NCBI RefSeq assembly: GCF_004364635.1
Contig: NZ_SOAX01000001.1
Location: 1-64,000, forward strand
Direction of reading: 5' to 3'
DNA: 64,000 nucleotides
Origin: Halospina denitrificans
Lineage (GTDB): Bacteria; Pseudomonadota; Gammaproteobacteria; Pseudomonadales; Oleiphilaceae
The position numbers and the translations under genes were made by a program. The notes beneath the pieces were generated by a model, which made no database searches, was not told the DNA's origin, and was given only the letters and a program-made list of their open reading frames with translations. Within the stretch, counting starts at the first letter, position 1, and each line of letters begins with the position of its first letter. Below are positions 52,599-63,045 of the stretch, one piece after another.

Positions 52599-55254
52599 CA
52601 GAATACTGCTCAGATTCCACCGGCGTATTGCCGGCTTCGCTGAATTCCTCTTCCGGTTCGAGCCACTCGCTCCGGTCCGCAACTTCCACCGTCAGCTCAT
52701 TGTCGATCACCGACAGATTGACCGGCCCCGGTTGCTTCTCATCGCCCAGGCACTCAAGCACCCGGCGCGACATGACGGGCAGCACTTCCTGCTGAAGGAT
52801 GCGCTGGATGTTGCGTGCGCCGGAGGTGCTCTCGGTGCAGCGGTCCACGATGGCCTCGATGACGTCGTCGGTGTAATTGAGCGTCGAGTCGTGGTGGCGA
52901 TGGATGCGCTCGGCCACCCGGCCCAGCTGGATGCGCGCGATCTCCCCGAGCTGGGTGCGCTCAAGCGGCTTGTAGGGCAGCACCGAGGTGCGGCCGAGGA
53001 AGGCCGGCTTGAAGATGGTCAGCAGCTCATCCCAGATCGCATCCTTCAGCGCCATGGGCTCCGGGGCCGTGAGTTCGTCGGCATAAAGATCCGTGATCAT
53101 GCCGGAGCCCGCGTTGGAGGTCATGAGGATGACGGTGTTGCGGAAGTCCACATCCCGTCCCTCGCCATCGCGCAGCTGGCCCTTGTCGAAGACCTGATAG
53201 AAAATGTCCTGCACACCCGGATGGGCCTTTTCCATTTCATCCAGCAGGATGACGCTGTAGGGCTTGCGCCGAACGGCTTCGGTCAGCACGCCGCCCTCGC
53301 CGTAGCCCACATATCCGGGTGGCGAGCCCACCAGCTGGGAGAGCTTGTGCTCTTCCTTGAACTCGGACATGTTGATGACGGTCATGTTGTCTTCGCTGCC
53401 GTAGACCTGTTCCGCCAGCGCCAGGGCCGTCTCGGTCTTGCCCACGCCGCTGGGGCCCACCAGCAGGAAGACGCCCAGGGGCTTCTTCTCGTCCGCGAGA
53501 TCGGCGCGCGCGATGCGGATGGTGCGGGCAATGTCCTCGATGGCATGGTCCTGGCCGCGAACCCGTTCGCGCAGCTGTTCATCCAGTGCCAGGACATTGG
53601 CTACTTCATCGGACTGCATGCGGCCCATGGGGATGCCGGTCCAGTCGGCCAGCACTTCCGCCACGAGCTGCTCGTCCACCTGCCAGTGGACCATGGGCTC
53701 AACCCTTTCGGAGAGCTGGGCGCGAATGGCGTTGAGTTCCTCGAGCAGGGCGCCGTCTTCTTCCTGGCTCAGCTGGCGGCCAAGCTCACGGGCGGACCGG
53801 ACCTTCTCCTTCTCGTCCGCCCAGGCGGTTTCCAGCTCCTCAAGGGAACTCTCAAGTGTGTGCAGCTGGGTAGCCACCTCGTCCTGGCGACGGCCGTGTT
53901 CGACACCCATGCGACTCTCGGCCGCAAGCCGGTCCGATTCGGCCTGCAGGCCGTTGTAGCGGGCGCGGGTTTCCTCGAGCGCGGACGGAAGGCTGGCCTG
54001 GCTCATGGCCACCCGGGCGCAGGCGGTATCGAGCAGCGCGACGGCCTTGTCCGGAAGCTGGCGACCGGCGAGGTAGCGCGTTGACAGGTGAACGCCGGAG
54101 CGGAGGGCGGCATCGGTAATGCCCACGCCATGGTGCTCTTCCAGCGTGGGCGCGAGGCCGCGCAGGATCTGGACGGCGGTTTCCTCGTCGGGTTCGTCCA
54201 CTTTCACCACCTGGAAGCGGCGGGTCAGGGCCGCGTCCTTCTCGAAGTACTTCTTGTACTCGGCCCAGGTGGTGGCGGCGATGGTGCGCAGCTCGCCCCG
54301 GGCCAGCGCCGGCTTGAGCAGGTTGGCCGCGTCGTTCTGGCCGGCCTGGTTGCCGGCGCCGATCATGTTGTGGGCTTCGTCGATGAACAGGAGGATCGGC
54401 TGGGTGGCCGCCTTGACCTCGTCGATCACGCCCTTGAGCCGGTTTTCGAACTCGCCCTTCACGCCCGCGCCGGCCTGCAGCAGTGCCAGGTCCAGGGTCA
54501 GCAGCCGGGCGTTCTGCAGCGCTTCCGGTACCTGGCCTTCGGCAATGCGCCGGGCCAGGCCTTCGACCACGGCCGTCTTGCCGACGCCGGCCTCACCCGT
54601 GAGGATGGGGTTGTTCTGGCGACGGCGGGTCAGGATGTCGATCATCTGGCGGATCTCGTCATCCCGCCCCAGGACCGGATCGATGCTGCCCTCGGCGGCC
54701 TGGGCCGTCAGGTCGATGGTGTACTGGGCCAGATGCTGCTCCTTGCCCGGGCCTTTTGCGGGTTGAGGCTGACCTTCGTTCCCCAGGCTGTCCCGCAGGC
54801 TCGGCCAGTCACTGAGCAGGCGCTGCGCGTCCAGCTGTTCCAGCTCCTTGGCGTAGCGGGTGGACAGCGCCGCCATGGCCGGATCGTTCAGCAGGCTGAA
54901 CAGCAGCGTGGCGCCGCGCATGAGCGGCTCCCCGAATTCAATGGAGGTATCCAGCCAGCACTGGCGCAGCAGGTCCACCAGCCGCGGTGACAGGCTGGGC
55001 GTGGCGCCGTTGCCGGTCTTGAAGGCTTCCAGGGCCTGGTCGAGCTGGCCTTCCAGCCGACCCCGGTCGAGCCCGTAATGATCGAGGATACGCACCAGGT
55101 CCTGGTCCTGCTCCGTGAACAGCGACTTGAGCAGGTGCTCAACCTCGACACTGTGATGACTGCGCTGATGGCAGAGCCCGACCGCCCGCTCCATGGCCTG
55201 GCGGGCCGAATCATTCATCTTCTCCACGAGTGATTTCAACGTCATTGATGACAT
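52585..55254 (-). CDS. clpV: T6SS sheath-recycling ATPase ClpV (TssH)
   Basis: An 889-residue Clp/Hsp100 ATPase. The N-domain (about 1-160, SARQAMERAVGLCHQRSHHS, VEHLLKSLF) binds the contracted sheath. The first AAA+ domain has GEAGVGKTAV (about 222) and ILLFIDEAHNMIGAG; the second has GPSGVGKTETALAL (about 616) and ILLDEMEKAHPGVQ; a coiled-coil middle domain lies at about 410-520. It unfolds contracted TssB/TssC for reuse. ATG 55254 has AAGGAT 8 bases upstream and overlaps tssG by 13 bases. Confidence 0.95.
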   Translation of the reverse strand: MSSMTLKSLVEKMNDSARQAMERAVGLCHQRSHHSVEVEHLLKSLFTEQDQDLVRILDHYGLDRGRLEGQLDQALEAFKTGNGATPSLSPRLVDLLRQCWLDTSIEFGEPLMRGATLLFSLLNDPAMAALSTRYAKELEQLDAQRLLSDWPSLRDSLGNEGQPQPAKGPGKEQHLAQYTIDLTAQAAEGSIDPVLGRDDEIRQMIDILTRRRQNNPILTGEAGVGKTAVVEGLARRIAEGQVPEALQNARLLTLDLALLQAGAGVKGEFENRLKGVIDEVKAATQPILLFIDEAHNMIGAGNQAGQNDAANLLKPALARGELRTIAATTWAEYKKYFEKDAALTRRFQVVKVDEPDEETAVQILRGLAPTLEEHHGVGITDAALRSGVHLSTRYLAGRQLPDKAVALLDTACARVAMSQASLPSALEETRARYNGLQAESDRLAAESRMGVEHGRRQDEVATQLHTLESSLEELETAWADEKEKVRSARELGRQLSQEEDGALLEELNAIRAQLSERVEPMVHWQVDEQLVAEVLADWTGIPMGRMQSDEVANVLALDEQLRERVRGQDHAIEDIARTIRIARADLADEKKPLGVFLLVGPSGVGKTETALALAEQVYGSEDNMTVINMSEFKEEHKLSQLVGSPPGYVGYGEGGVLTEAVRRKPYSVILLDEMEKAHPGVQDIFYQVFDKGQLRDGEGRDVDFRNTVILMTSNAGSGMITDLYADELTAPEPMALKDAIWDELLTIFKPAFLGRTSVLPYKPLERTQLGEIARIQLGRVAERIHRHHDSTLNYTDDVIEAIVDRCTESTSGARNIQRILQQEVLPVMSRRVLECLGDEKQPGPVNLSVIDNELTVEVADRSEWLEPEEEFSEAGNTPVESEQYSGALG

Positions 55255-56240
55255 GACTGCTTATCCTTTCCCTGGCTTGGCTTAAAACTGATGTCGACCT
55301 TCCGGTCCTGTGTCCGGCAGGTGCTGATGAAACTGTCCGTACCCAGTCGGCCCCGCTCACCCAAGCGTACTCCCTTGACGCCGTCGAGGTTGGCCACGGC
55401 GCGGTAGCGAAGCTGGATCTGGTGACCGACAAGTCGGCTGGTGAGCCTGGCCACGGCCGCACTGGCACGACCACCGGGCAACAGGGATTCCAGCTGGGCG
55501 TTATCCTTCGGATGGAACACGATGTCCGCGCCCTTGTCCGCAATCCATGCCCGGCCGCCCAGCATGGCTTCGCCGAGGTGGGCGTACTGCCCTTTCTCCA
55601 TGGTCCGGCTGGGCAATATTGTCTGGTCCCCGGGAGAAACAGGCTCCCATCCGCCCTTGAGCGACTGCACCTCAACCGGCATGTCCGCAACATCCTCGAG
55701 CATGGTCCGGATGGTGGTGGCGGAACGCGGGCCCCGCGCCAGGGCGGCGCCATAATGGATTTCCCAGTCCGACTCGCTGCCCGTCAGGGAGCGGAGAATG
55801 GTGGTGAAAATATCCCCTTCTGTGCGTTCCTGATGCACGGCCGGCTGTGTTTTCTCCCAGCTGCGATAGAACAGCGACAGCAGCCGATGGTTGAAGAGAT
55901 CCAGGAAGTCCTTCAGTGCCGGAGACCGGGCCTTGAGCTGTGACAGCACCATCTCGGTGTAGTGTGCCGGCAGCGCGCCCCGGGCGCCGGTCAGGCCCAG
56001 GCTGTCCACGGTCAGTTCCGCGCTCAGTGAGCCTTCCGGCAGCCGTTCCTCCCGCGCCTCGACCAGGTCCTGCCCCGCAAAGCCCATATGCTGGCTCGTG
56101 CGGAAACGCACCAGCTCCTGGCTCGGCCAACCGTCGTGGCCGACCCGGTGATAGGGTGAGCGTTCGTTCCGGATCTGGCGCTCGATGCGCCAGACCGTGC
56201 GGAAGAAGTCCTGGTTACCAGCAGCAGGTCCGATGCTCAT
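55242..56240 (-). CDS. tssG: T6SS baseplate protein TssG
   Basis: A 332-residue TssG (ImpH). Typical parts are FFRTVWRIERQIRNE at the start, VRFRTSQHMGFAGQDL, the LGLTGARGALPAHYTEMV block, FLDLFNHRLLSLFYRSWEK and LMLGGRAWIADKGADIVF-like end region. TssG joins TssE, TssF and TssK in the baseplate wedge. Start and stop overlap tssF (4 bases) and clpV (13 bases). Confidence 0.93.
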   Translation of the reverse strand: MSIGPAAGNQDFFRTVWRIERQIRNERSPYHRVGHDGWPSQELVRFRTSQHMGFAGQDLVEAREERLPEGSLSAELTVDSLGLTGARGALPAHYTEMVLSQLKARSPALKDFLDLFNHRLLSLFYRSWEKTQPAVHQERTEGDIFTTILRSLTGSESDWEIHYGAALARGPRSATTIRTMLEDVADMPVEVQSLKGGWEPVSPGDQTILPSRTMEKGQYAHLGEAMLGGRAWIADKGADIVFHPKDNAQLESLLPGGRASAAVARLTSRLVGHQIQLRYRAVANLDGVKGVRLGERGRLGTDSFISTCRTQDRKVDISFKPSQGKDKQSCHQ

Positions 56241-58051
56241 AGCAGCGCCTTCTCTCCCGTCCGGGCCGGCCAGACGTGATAATCCTGGTTCTGCCCGCTG
56301 AGCCGGATGCGCAACCGCGTGAAGCTGTTGATCTGGGCGAAGTGCGCGAAAAAGCGATCCAGAACCGCCGAGAACAGATAGATGCTGGTGCCTGCATAGC
56401 GGGGCTTGGAGAAGGTAATGACAATCTCGCTGCCCCGGCAGACGCCGCGCTGTACACCGCTGCCCACACGGGCGACTGCCGGCTTGATGGTCACATCCTC
56501 GATGCCGTCGATCAGCGCCTGTGATTCCGGCGTCTTGCGGAAATCGTGAAGCTGCAGCACCGTCTTAAGGCGCTCGCGCGCGTCATCACCGGCAAAGTGG
56601 TCCAGGGTCAGGTGCTGTATGAACTGCCACCGGCTGGCATCGTCCAGCTCCGGACGCACCGTGGCCGTGGGCGCAACCAGGGCGTTGGCGCGCTTGACCA
56701 GGGGCTCGGTCACCGCCTTGAAGCGCGGCTCGCCACCGCCGAAGGGCAGACTCGCCGGCACGTTGCGGTTGCAGCACTGGGCCCGCACCACCAGCATTTC
56801 ATCCTTCGGCAGGGCCGCCATGCCCTGATGCTCGAACCGCTGGTCCACCAGGCTCAGGTAGGACTCGGTGCCCGGCTCATACTGGCCACCCGCCCAGTCC
56901 GCGCTCTGGCGGTGCAGGTGCCAGTAGACGTTGATGTCGTTCTGCCACCGTGGGTGGCCAAGCCCGTAATAGGGGGCCAGTTCGCGGACCCGGTCATTGT
57001 TGACCAGATCAACCCGGTTCACGCCCACGACCTCGTAGGCATCACTGTTGCGGTAACGCGGAACCAGGTGGTACGCGTGATCCGTCTCGTCACGGCGCAC
57101 CGGCTCCAGGTTCTCCTCGAAGAGGTTGATCGCCGGCAGGCACCACAGTCGCATGTGATCGGCCACGAAACTCTTTTCCTGCTCCGTGGAGCCTTCACCG
57201 AGATAGATGTAGAGATCCACCTCGCTGTCGTCCGGCCACTGGTCCGCGAGCCCGTCCAGCTGGGCGAAGAGGAACTTTTCGGGAAACAGGAAGTGCTCCA
57301 CAAGCAGCCGGTATCCCTCAAAACTGCGCTGGCCGTAGGGCACCATGGCGTCTTCTTCCGAGAAGCCCACGGGCTTGATCCGTTCGGCGGGGAAGAAGCG
57401 GACCTGGCGCCGGTCATTAACCGGCACCATCGCGAAACCGAGGCCTGTGCGCAGGATCAGGTCGTACAGCTCATGGCTCTGGTGGGGCTGGCCGTGCAGG
57501 TAGAACCGCAGCCACGGTGCGTTGGTCTCACTCATGGCGACCGGGCTGTTCAGGCGCAGACGGATGACACTCCGGGCCTTCTCGACCCCGACAGGCCTGG
57601 GCGCCTCAAAGGGGCTGTTTTCAAAGACTGCGTCTTTCACGCTTATCGGCGCCACCCATTGCTCACCCCGGGCCGCAAAACGGCAGGTGGGAACGTCGTC
57701 CGCCGCCGTCTCGAATGCCTGGCCATCCTCCAGCGGGGCCGCATGGGTCTGGGCCGGCGCGGGCTCGAGCTGGAGGATCGTCATGGACGGCACCGGTGCC
57801 TGGTAGTCCGGGTACAGGGTGCCCATGAGCACATCAGTGAGCTCCGGGAAATGGCTGTCCAGGCGCTGGCGGATCTGCGCGGTCAGGAAGGCCACGCCTT
57901 CCAGGAGCCGGGAGACATGGGGATCTTCCACGGCCTCCTCACTCATCCGCAGATGACCGGCCACCTTGGGGTAGGCCTCGGCGAATTCGGCCCCCTGACG
58001 ACGCAGGTAGGCAAGCTCGCGGTTGTAATACTGGAGCAGTTCGTCACTCAT
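56237..58051 (-). CDS. tssF: T6SS baseplate protein TssF
   Basis: A 604-residue TssF (ImpG). It starts MSDELLQYYNRELAYLRRQG, with FAEAYPKVAGHLRMSEEAVE, DPHVSRLLEGVAFLTAQIRQ and the long middle region of the family. It is the largest wedge protein and binds TssG as a 2:1 complex in known systems. ATG 58051 is chosen because nearly all TssF proteins start at this point; an upstream start adds four residues. Confidence 0.94.
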   Translation of the reverse strand: MSDELLQYYNRELAYLRRQGAEFAEAYPKVAGHLRMSEEAVEDPHVSRLLEGVAFLTAQIRQRLDSHFPELTDVLMGTLYPDYQAPVPSMTILQLEPAPAQTHAAPLEDGQAFETAADDVPTCRFAARGEQWVAPISVKDAVFENSPFEAPRPVGVEKARSVIRLRLNSPVAMSETNAPWLRFYLHGQPHQSHELYDLILRTGLGFAMVPVNDRRQVRFFPAERIKPVGFSEEDAMVPYGQRSFEGYRLLVEHFLFPEKFLFAQLDGLADQWPDDSEVDLYIYLGEGSTEQEKSFVADHMRLWCLPAINLFEENLEPVRRDETDHAYHLVPRYRNSDAYEVVGVNRVDLVNNDRVRELAPYYGLGHPRWQNDINVYWHLHRQSADWAGGQYEPGTESYLSLVDQRFEHQGMAALPKDEMLVVRAQCCNRNVPASLPFGGGEPRFKAVTEPLVKRANALVAPTATVRPELDDASRWQFIQHLTLDHFAGDDARERLKTVLQLHDFRKTPESQALIDGIEDVTIKPAVARVGSGVQRGVCRGSEIVITFSKPRYAGTSIYLFSAVLDRFFAHFAQINSFTRLRIRLSGQNQDYHVWPARTGEKALL

Positions 58052-58053
58052 GG

Positions 58054-58518
58054 TCAGGCACACTCCTTGAGGGTGACGGACAGACTTACGGGTTCAAGCT
58101 CCGAGTCAAAGGCCACCTGCTGCGGCACCGGTTCCACCAGCAGAATCCCTTCGATCCGCAGTCGCAGGAACCGGTCCAGCGGCGCTTCGGTATCCTTCAT
58201 GATCACCTCGACCCGGGCCAGTCGCGGCTCGAACTCGACGATGGTGCGCTTGACCTCGTCACAGAGCCACTGGCGACCGTCCTCGGTGCTCAGCTCCATG
58301 ACCGTGAAATCCGGCAGCCCATAGCCCAGCACCGAACGACCGAGTTCCCTGTAGTCGGAGGATCGCGGCAGCCAGCAGCGGCGTGCGTTGAGCAGCCATT
58401 CCAGGTCACGCCGCACGGACTGGCGGATCTGCGCCAGGCTGGGGCGCAGTGAACCGTCCTCCAGCAACCGGTCCAGCAGGCTCAGCTGCAAGCCATTGCG
58501 GGCATCAGAGTGCTTCAT
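58054..58518 (-). CDS. tssE: T6SS baseplate protein TssE (gp25-like)
   Basis: A 154-residue gp25-like protein (SLLDRLLEDG, QSVRRDLEWLLNARR, LPDFTVMELSTEDGRQWLCD, VKRTIVEFEPRLARVEVIM). It starts the sheath at the baseplate. ATG 58518 overlaps tagJ by 14 bases. The EPR sheath-contact motif is present (FEPRL). Confidence 0.92.
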   Translation of the reverse strand: MKHSDARNGLQLSLLDRLLEDGSLRPSLAQIRQSVRRDLEWLLNARRCWLPRSSDYRELGRSVLGYGLPDFTVMELSTEDGRQWLCDEVKRTIVEFEPRLARVEVIMKDTEAPLDRFLRLRIEGILLVEPVPQQVAFDSELEPVSLSVTLKECA

Positions 58519-59314
58519 CGTGCGCCTCGACCGGTTCCACGCGTTCAACATCCTGGATGCCTTCCAGGGAGACGGCCTCGTCGCCGACGAGGAACATCTT
58601 GAGCCCGAGGCCGGTTACCAACTGCGGCTCGTGCTCGACCCAGTCCGTTTCACGGCCAAGCTTCTGGGCATCGGTGCCACTGGTGGCGTAGGTGAGGGGC
58701 AGGAAGGCCTCGCCCTGGCGACCATCGGACAGCTCGATCAGTGCCCGGCGCCAGATCAGTTCAATGGGCGAGGACGGCTTCTGGAAACGCAGGGCATCGA
58801 TTTCGTTCCACTGCCACAGGTAGTAATAGCCGTCGGTTCCCAGGCCTTCGACATAACCGTTCAGACTGTCGTCACAGTCCCGGATCTCGCCCTGGGACTC
58901 ACCGGCCTGGAAAACATCACCCGCACGAGCCGACTCCAAAGCGGATGCGGCGTCGCGCGCCTTTTCAGTCTTACCGTTTGAAAGGTTCAGGTTCAGTTCA
59001 AGGAGCGCTTCGAGCGATTCCCCGGGCGTGGCGATCACATCGTCCGCGAGCTTGCCTTCACGCAGGGCCAGGCGCGCCTGCTGGGCCCGGAGCAGCTGCC
59101 TGAGGTTGGCGGCGCCGGCAAGCCAGTCCTGATGGTGCTTTGCCAGGTGCTCCAGGACCTCGTCGGCGCGCTCCAGGTCACCGGCAATGCACAGCAGTTC
59201 CACCAGGCAGGCACGCAGGTCGCTGGCTCCGGGAGACTGGCGCAGCTCCTGCTGGAGGTGCTCGATGGCTTCCTGAAGCTGTCCCGCGGATAGATACTGC
59301 TTGATAACGTCCAT
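58505..59314 (-). CDS. tagJ: T6SS accessory protein TagJ (ImpE)
   Basis: A 269-residue ImpE/TagJ-type protein. An N-terminal TPR-like helical part (about 1-95; SAGQLQEAIEHLQQELRQSP, LCIAGDLERADEVLEHLA) is followed by the ImpE domain (about 120-255; GYYYLWQWNEIDALRF, PLTYATSGTDAQKLGRETDW). In Pseudomonas TagJ binds TssB and aids ClpV recruitment. It marks the i3-type imp cluster. Confidence 0.9.
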   Translation of the reverse strand: MDVIKQYLSAGQLQEAIEHLQQELRQSPGASDLRACLVELLCIAGDLERADEVLEHLAKHHQDWLAGAANLRQLLRAQQARLALREGKLADDVIATPGESLEALLELNLNLSNGKTEKARDAASALESARAGDVFQAGESQGEIRDCDDSLNGYVEGLGTDGYYYLWQWNEIDALRFQKPSSPIELIWRRALIELSDGRQGEAFLPLTYATSGTDAQKLGRETDWVEHEPQLVTGLGLKMFLVGDEAVSLEGIQDVERVEPVEAHDEAL

Positions 59315-59386
59315 ATCGACTCTTCCTGTTAATCCGTGCGTTTCCGGCGACCCACAGCGGGTCCGCCTTCTTCCCTGCTCCCGCCG

Positions 59387-60898
59387 TCACGTCTGTATCG
59401 GCGTAAGCTCCGTAATCAGCCGCATGCTGGTCACCAGCTGGTCCAGCTGGAAATGGGGCTGTAACCGGATCACCGAGTAATAGCGGCCGGGCTCCCCCAC
59501 CCGCTGTTTCACCGAGACACTGGCACTGCGCAGCGGAAACCGCGCCCGCATCTCGTCCGAGGCTCCCTCGGTGGCCATGGTGTAGCTGTGGAGCCACTTC
59601 TGGAGCTGGGTTTCACACTCCTCCGGGGAGCGATAGCCCCCGACCCGGTCACGTCCCATCACCTTCAGGTAATGGGCGAAGCGCGAGACACAGAGCGTGT
59701 AGTGCAGCATCGCCGCCAGGCGGGCACTGACCTGCGCCTCGCCGCTGTCATAGTGAGCAGGTTCCTGCACCGAGGGCACCGAATGCAGCACCAGCATTTC
59801 TGTATTCGCCAGCGGCATCAGGGGAATGAACCCCTCCTCGGAGAGCACCCGCTCCATGCGGTCGCTGACCTGCCACTCCACGGGACTGCGCGTGGGAAAG
59901 AGCCGCCCGGCAGAGGACAGCGCCTGAATGGCCGGCATGTTGTCCACGGTGCCATGGGCAATGCGCCCTTCCCGGTAACCGCGGATCTGCGCGAACCAGC
60001 CGGACTGGCAGAACGCGCGGATCGCCACGGTGCCCACGGAAAAGCAGGCATTGCCCCAGAGATAGTCCCTTTCCGAATCGCCCCGCGCTTCATGGAAACG
60101 GAAACCTTCCGGCCCCCAGCCGGCGTCCGGATAGGGCTGGCGCATCAGCATCCGGGGCATGGCCAGCCCCAGGAATCGCGCGTCCTCGGTCTGTCTCAGC
60201 GAACGCCACTTCGTCAGCTCTGGCTGATTGAAGTGGTTTTCCAGGTCCGTAACGCTCGCCAGTTCCGCGTACTGGTCCACGCCGAAAAAACTCGGCGCCG
60301 CATCCAGTATCAGCGGCGCAAAGGCCGCGGCCGCCACCTGTGTCAGTTCCTGCAGGGTGTCCAGATTGGCCTGCCCGCCCGGCATCCGGTGACTGACGCT
60401 GTAGGCCCCGAGCAGCAACCCGAAAGGCTCGCCGCCTGGACTCCCGAACTCTTCCGAATAGATGTGGGAAAACAGCCGGGACTGGTCGAACTCAATAGCC
60501 CGGGACAGGTCCCTGGACAGTTCCCGCCAGCTCAGGTCCAGGACTTTCACCCGGACCCGGCCCTCGCCATCGTCATGGGCGACCTGTTCGGTCAGCAGCC
60601 AGGCGCCACGCCAGTTTGCCTCGAGTGCCTTCAGTTCCGGATGGTGGAGGATCGCGTTCAGCTGCTCGTTGATCCGGCGATCCACGCCATCCAGCGTCTT
60701 TGCCAACAGGGCCCGGATGCTGGAGCGCTCCCAGGTCTTTCCGGGGTCCAGCCGGCTCAGCCACATCAGTAACGCAAGGACATCATCCGCTTCCGCGACG
60801 AGACGGGCCGCGAAGCCTGAATCAGGCACCACGTCCGGCTCTGCCGAGGCCGGTCTGTCCAGGTAGTCACTGGGCACGAACTGAAGGGCACTGCTCAT
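59387..60898 (-). CDS. Second TssC-like sheath protein (ImpD type)
   Basis: A 503-residue paralogue of TssC. It has the same core blocks as the next gene ([57 protein letters not shown]) but low overall identity and a longer N-terminus. Rhizobium and Agrobacterium imp clusters carry such a pair (ImpC/ImpD, also called TssC40/TssC41). Its job is unclear; it could start or cap the sheath. ATG 60898 is preferred to an ATG five codons upstream. Confidence 0.9.
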   Translation of the reverse strand: MSSALQFVPSDYLDRPASAEPDVVPDSGFAARLVAEADDVLALLMWLSRLDPGKTWERSSIRALLAKTLDGVDRRINEQLNAILHHPELKALEANWRGAWLLTEQVAHDDGEGRVRVKVLDLSWRELSRDLSRAIEFDQSRLFSHIYSEEFGSPGGEPFGLLLGAYSVSHRMPGGQANLDTLQELTQVAAAAFAPLILDAAPSFFGVDQYAELASVTDLENHFNQPELTKWRSLRQTEDARFLGLAMPRMLMRQPYPDAGWGPEGFRFHEARGDSERDYLWGNACFSVGTVAIRAFCQSGWFAQIRGYREGRIAHGTVDNMPAIQALSSAGRLFPTRSPVEWQVSDRMERVLSEEGFIPLMPLANTEMLVLHSVPSVQEPAHYDSGEAQVSARLAAMLHYTLCVSRFAHYLKVMGRDRVGGYRSPEECETQLQKWLHSYTMATEGASDEMRARFPLRSASVSVKQRVGEPGRYYSVIRLQPHFQLDQLVTSMRLITELTPIQT

Positions 60899-60973
60899 TG
60901 CGCATCCCTGCAACCAGACGGGGCTTGTGCCCCGTCATCCATGTGTTGTCCTGCGGTCACGCCGGGAGTCGGG

Positions 60974-62467
60974 TTAACCGACTTCCGGGATCTTGGCGAC
61001 CATCCGCAGCGAGGTGGAGAGCTCCTCAAGCTGCAGCCAGGGGCGAAGCCAGGCCACCGCGTTGTAGGAGCCGGGGCGACCCGGGATCTCTTTCACCTGC
61101 ACCTTGGCATCCGCCAGCGGATAACGGGCACGGATATCCTGGCCACCACCCTCGGAACCGTTCACGTAGGTCAGGATCCAGCGATTGAGCCAGTTTTCCA
61201 CATCCTCGGCTTCCATGAAGGACCCGATCTTGTCCCGCGCCATGACCTTGAGGTAGTGGGCAAAGCGCGAGGTTGCCATCAGGTACGGCAGCCGTGCGGA
61301 GATGGCAGCGTTGGCCGTGGCATCGGGATTGTCAAAGATCTTGGGCTTCTGGCATGTCTGGGCCCCGAAGAACACGGCGTAATCGGTGTTCTTGTAATGG
61401 CACAGCGGCAGGAAGCCAAGCTTGCTGAGTTCCGCTTCACGACGGTCGGTGATGCCGATCTCGGTGGGGCACTTGAGGTCCGGGTCGCCATCATCGCTCT
61501 GGAAGACGTGGGTCGGAAGTCCTTCCACCTTGCCTCCGCCCTCGGCACCACGGATGGCGGTGCAGAAACCATACTTGGCAAAGGCCTGGGTCAGCCGCGT
61601 GCCCATCACATAGGAGGCGTTCATCCAGCAGTAGTCCTCATGGTCCGCGGCGACGGACATGCCGGTACCGGGGTCCACATCGAACTCTTCGTAGTTGAAC
61701 GCTTCCACCGGCTGCGTGGACTCACCATAGGGCAGGCGGGCCAGCACGCGGGGCATGGTCAGGGTCACGAAGCGCGAATCATCGCTCTCGCGGAACGACC
61801 GCCACTTGGTGTACTCGACAGACTCGAACACCTTCTCAAGGTCGCGCGGCTTGGTCAGTTCGGTCCAGTCATCGAAACCAAAGAGGCCGGGGCCCGAGGA
61901 GGCGACAAAGGGACAGAAACCGGCCGCCGCCACGTTGGACATCAGGCTCAGGGTTTCGATGTCCGACGGGTGATTGGTGAACTCGTAGTCGCCAATCATG
62001 GCGCCATAGGGCTCGCCGCCGGGTGTGCCGAACTCGGACTCATAGATCTTCTTGAAGGTCTGGCTCTGGTCGAACTCCACTGCCTTGGAAAGGTCCTTGT
62101 GCAGTTCCTTCTTGCTCAGGTTCAGCACCCGGATCTTGAGGGTGGCGCTGGTCTCTGAGTTCATGACCAGATGGTTGAGGCCGCGCCAGGAACCTTCCAG
62201 CTTCTGGAACTCTTCCTGGTGCATGATCTCGGACAGCTGGCTGGAAATCATCTGGTCCAGCGCCGAGATCGCCTGGTTGAAGGTCACGTTCAGGTTCTTG
62301 TTCCAGGTGACCGTGCCCTTCATGGCCTCATCGGTCAGGGTCTGGATCAGCTCCTGGGCCCGTTCGCTTTCCGTCTGCTTGGTTGCGCCGATGGCCTGCT
62401 CCAGCAGGCTAAGGCTCTCGCCCTCTTCGGCAACCGCCGTATCCTGGGTCTGTTCTTCAGCACTCAT
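60974..62467 (-). CDS. tssC: T6SS sheath large subunit TssC
   Basis: A 497-residue TssC (ImpC). Core blocks are [76 protein letters not shown] and [19 protein letters not shown]. With TssB it builds the contractile outer sheath around the Hcp tube. Its start overlaps the tssB stop by 4 bases, giving equal expression. Confidence 0.96.
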   Translation of the reverse strand: MSAEEQTQDTAVAEEGESLSLLEQAIGATKQTESERAQELIQTLTDEAMKGTVTWNKNLNVTFNQAISALDQMISSQLSEIMHQEEFQKLEGSWRGLNHLVMNSETSATLKIRVLNLSKKELHKDLSKAVEFDQSQTFKKIYESEFGTPGGEPYGAMIGDYEFTNHPSDIETLSLMSNVAAAGFCPFVASSGPGLFGFDDWTELTKPRDLEKVFESVEYTKWRSFRESDDSRFVTLTMPRVLARLPYGESTQPVEAFNYEEFDVDPGTGMSVAADHEDYCWMNASYVMGTRLTQAFAKYGFCTAIRGAEGGGKVEGLPTHVFQSDDGDPDLKCPTEIGITDRREAELSKLGFLPLCHYKNTDYAVFFGAQTCQKPKIFDNPDATANAAISARLPYLMATSRFAHYLKVMARDKIGSFMEAEDVENWLNRWILTYVNGSEGGGQDIRARYPLADAKVQVKEIPGRPGSYNAVAWLRPWLQLEELSTSLRMVAKIPEVG

Positions 62468-62973
62468 TCCTGGTCCCCTTCCTTGCTGCCCAGTTCCTCA
62501 TTCAGCGCGTTCAGGTCATCCGAATTGTTGAGAACGCGCTCCAGAAGTTCTTCCAGCTCTTCCGAGCGATCCACCTTGGTCATCAGGTCACGCAGCCGGT
62601 TGCGCGTTTCCATCAACTGGCGCAGCGGCTCAACCTGGTTCACGACGTTGGAGGGCTCGAAATCCTCCATGCTGTTGAACTCGAGCTCAACGGACATCTC
62701 GGAATCGTCATCGGAAAGCTTATTGTCCACCTTCATCGCCAGTTTCGGGCTCATCCGGCGCATCACGTCGTCGAAGTTATCGCGGTCAATCTGGATGAAC
62801 CGGCGATCCTTGAGCGGCTTGAGATCGGTGTTGTTGTTACCGGAAAAGTCGCCCATGACGCCAACCACGAACGGCAGCTCTTTCTTGACCATGGCGCCTT
62901 CCGTTTCCACATCATAGGTAATGTGGACCCTGGGCTTGCGGACTCTTGAAAGCTTGTCGTGAACACTTTCCAT
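62464..62973 (-). CDS. tssB: T6SS sheath small subunit TssB
   Basis: A 169-residue TssB (ImpB): [74 protein letters not shown]. The C-terminal helix (about 130-169) is the ClpV-binding part in homologues. ATG 62973 lies after AAGGAGACAGTGAC. A longer frame adds eight residues without support. Confidence 0.96.
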   Translation of the reverse strand: MESVHDKLSRVRKPRVHITYDVETEGAMVKKELPFVVGVMGDFSGNNNTDLKPLKDRRFIQIDRDNFDDVMRRMSPKLAMKVDNKLSDDDSEMSVELEFNSMEDFEPSNVVNQVEPLRQLMETRNRLRDLMTKVDRSEELEELLERVLNNSDDLNALNEELGSKEGDQE

Positions 62974-63045
62974 GTCACTGTCTCCTTGATTTACCAATGT
63001 GTCAGGAAACCATCGCCCACCGCACGGCGCCCGGTTTCCAGGTAG

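Noticed and set aside
52537-54084. Long plus-strand frame (515 codons) opposite clpV, and a similar one opposite tssF (56546-58324)
   Set aside because: Both are antisense shadows of certain T6SS genes.
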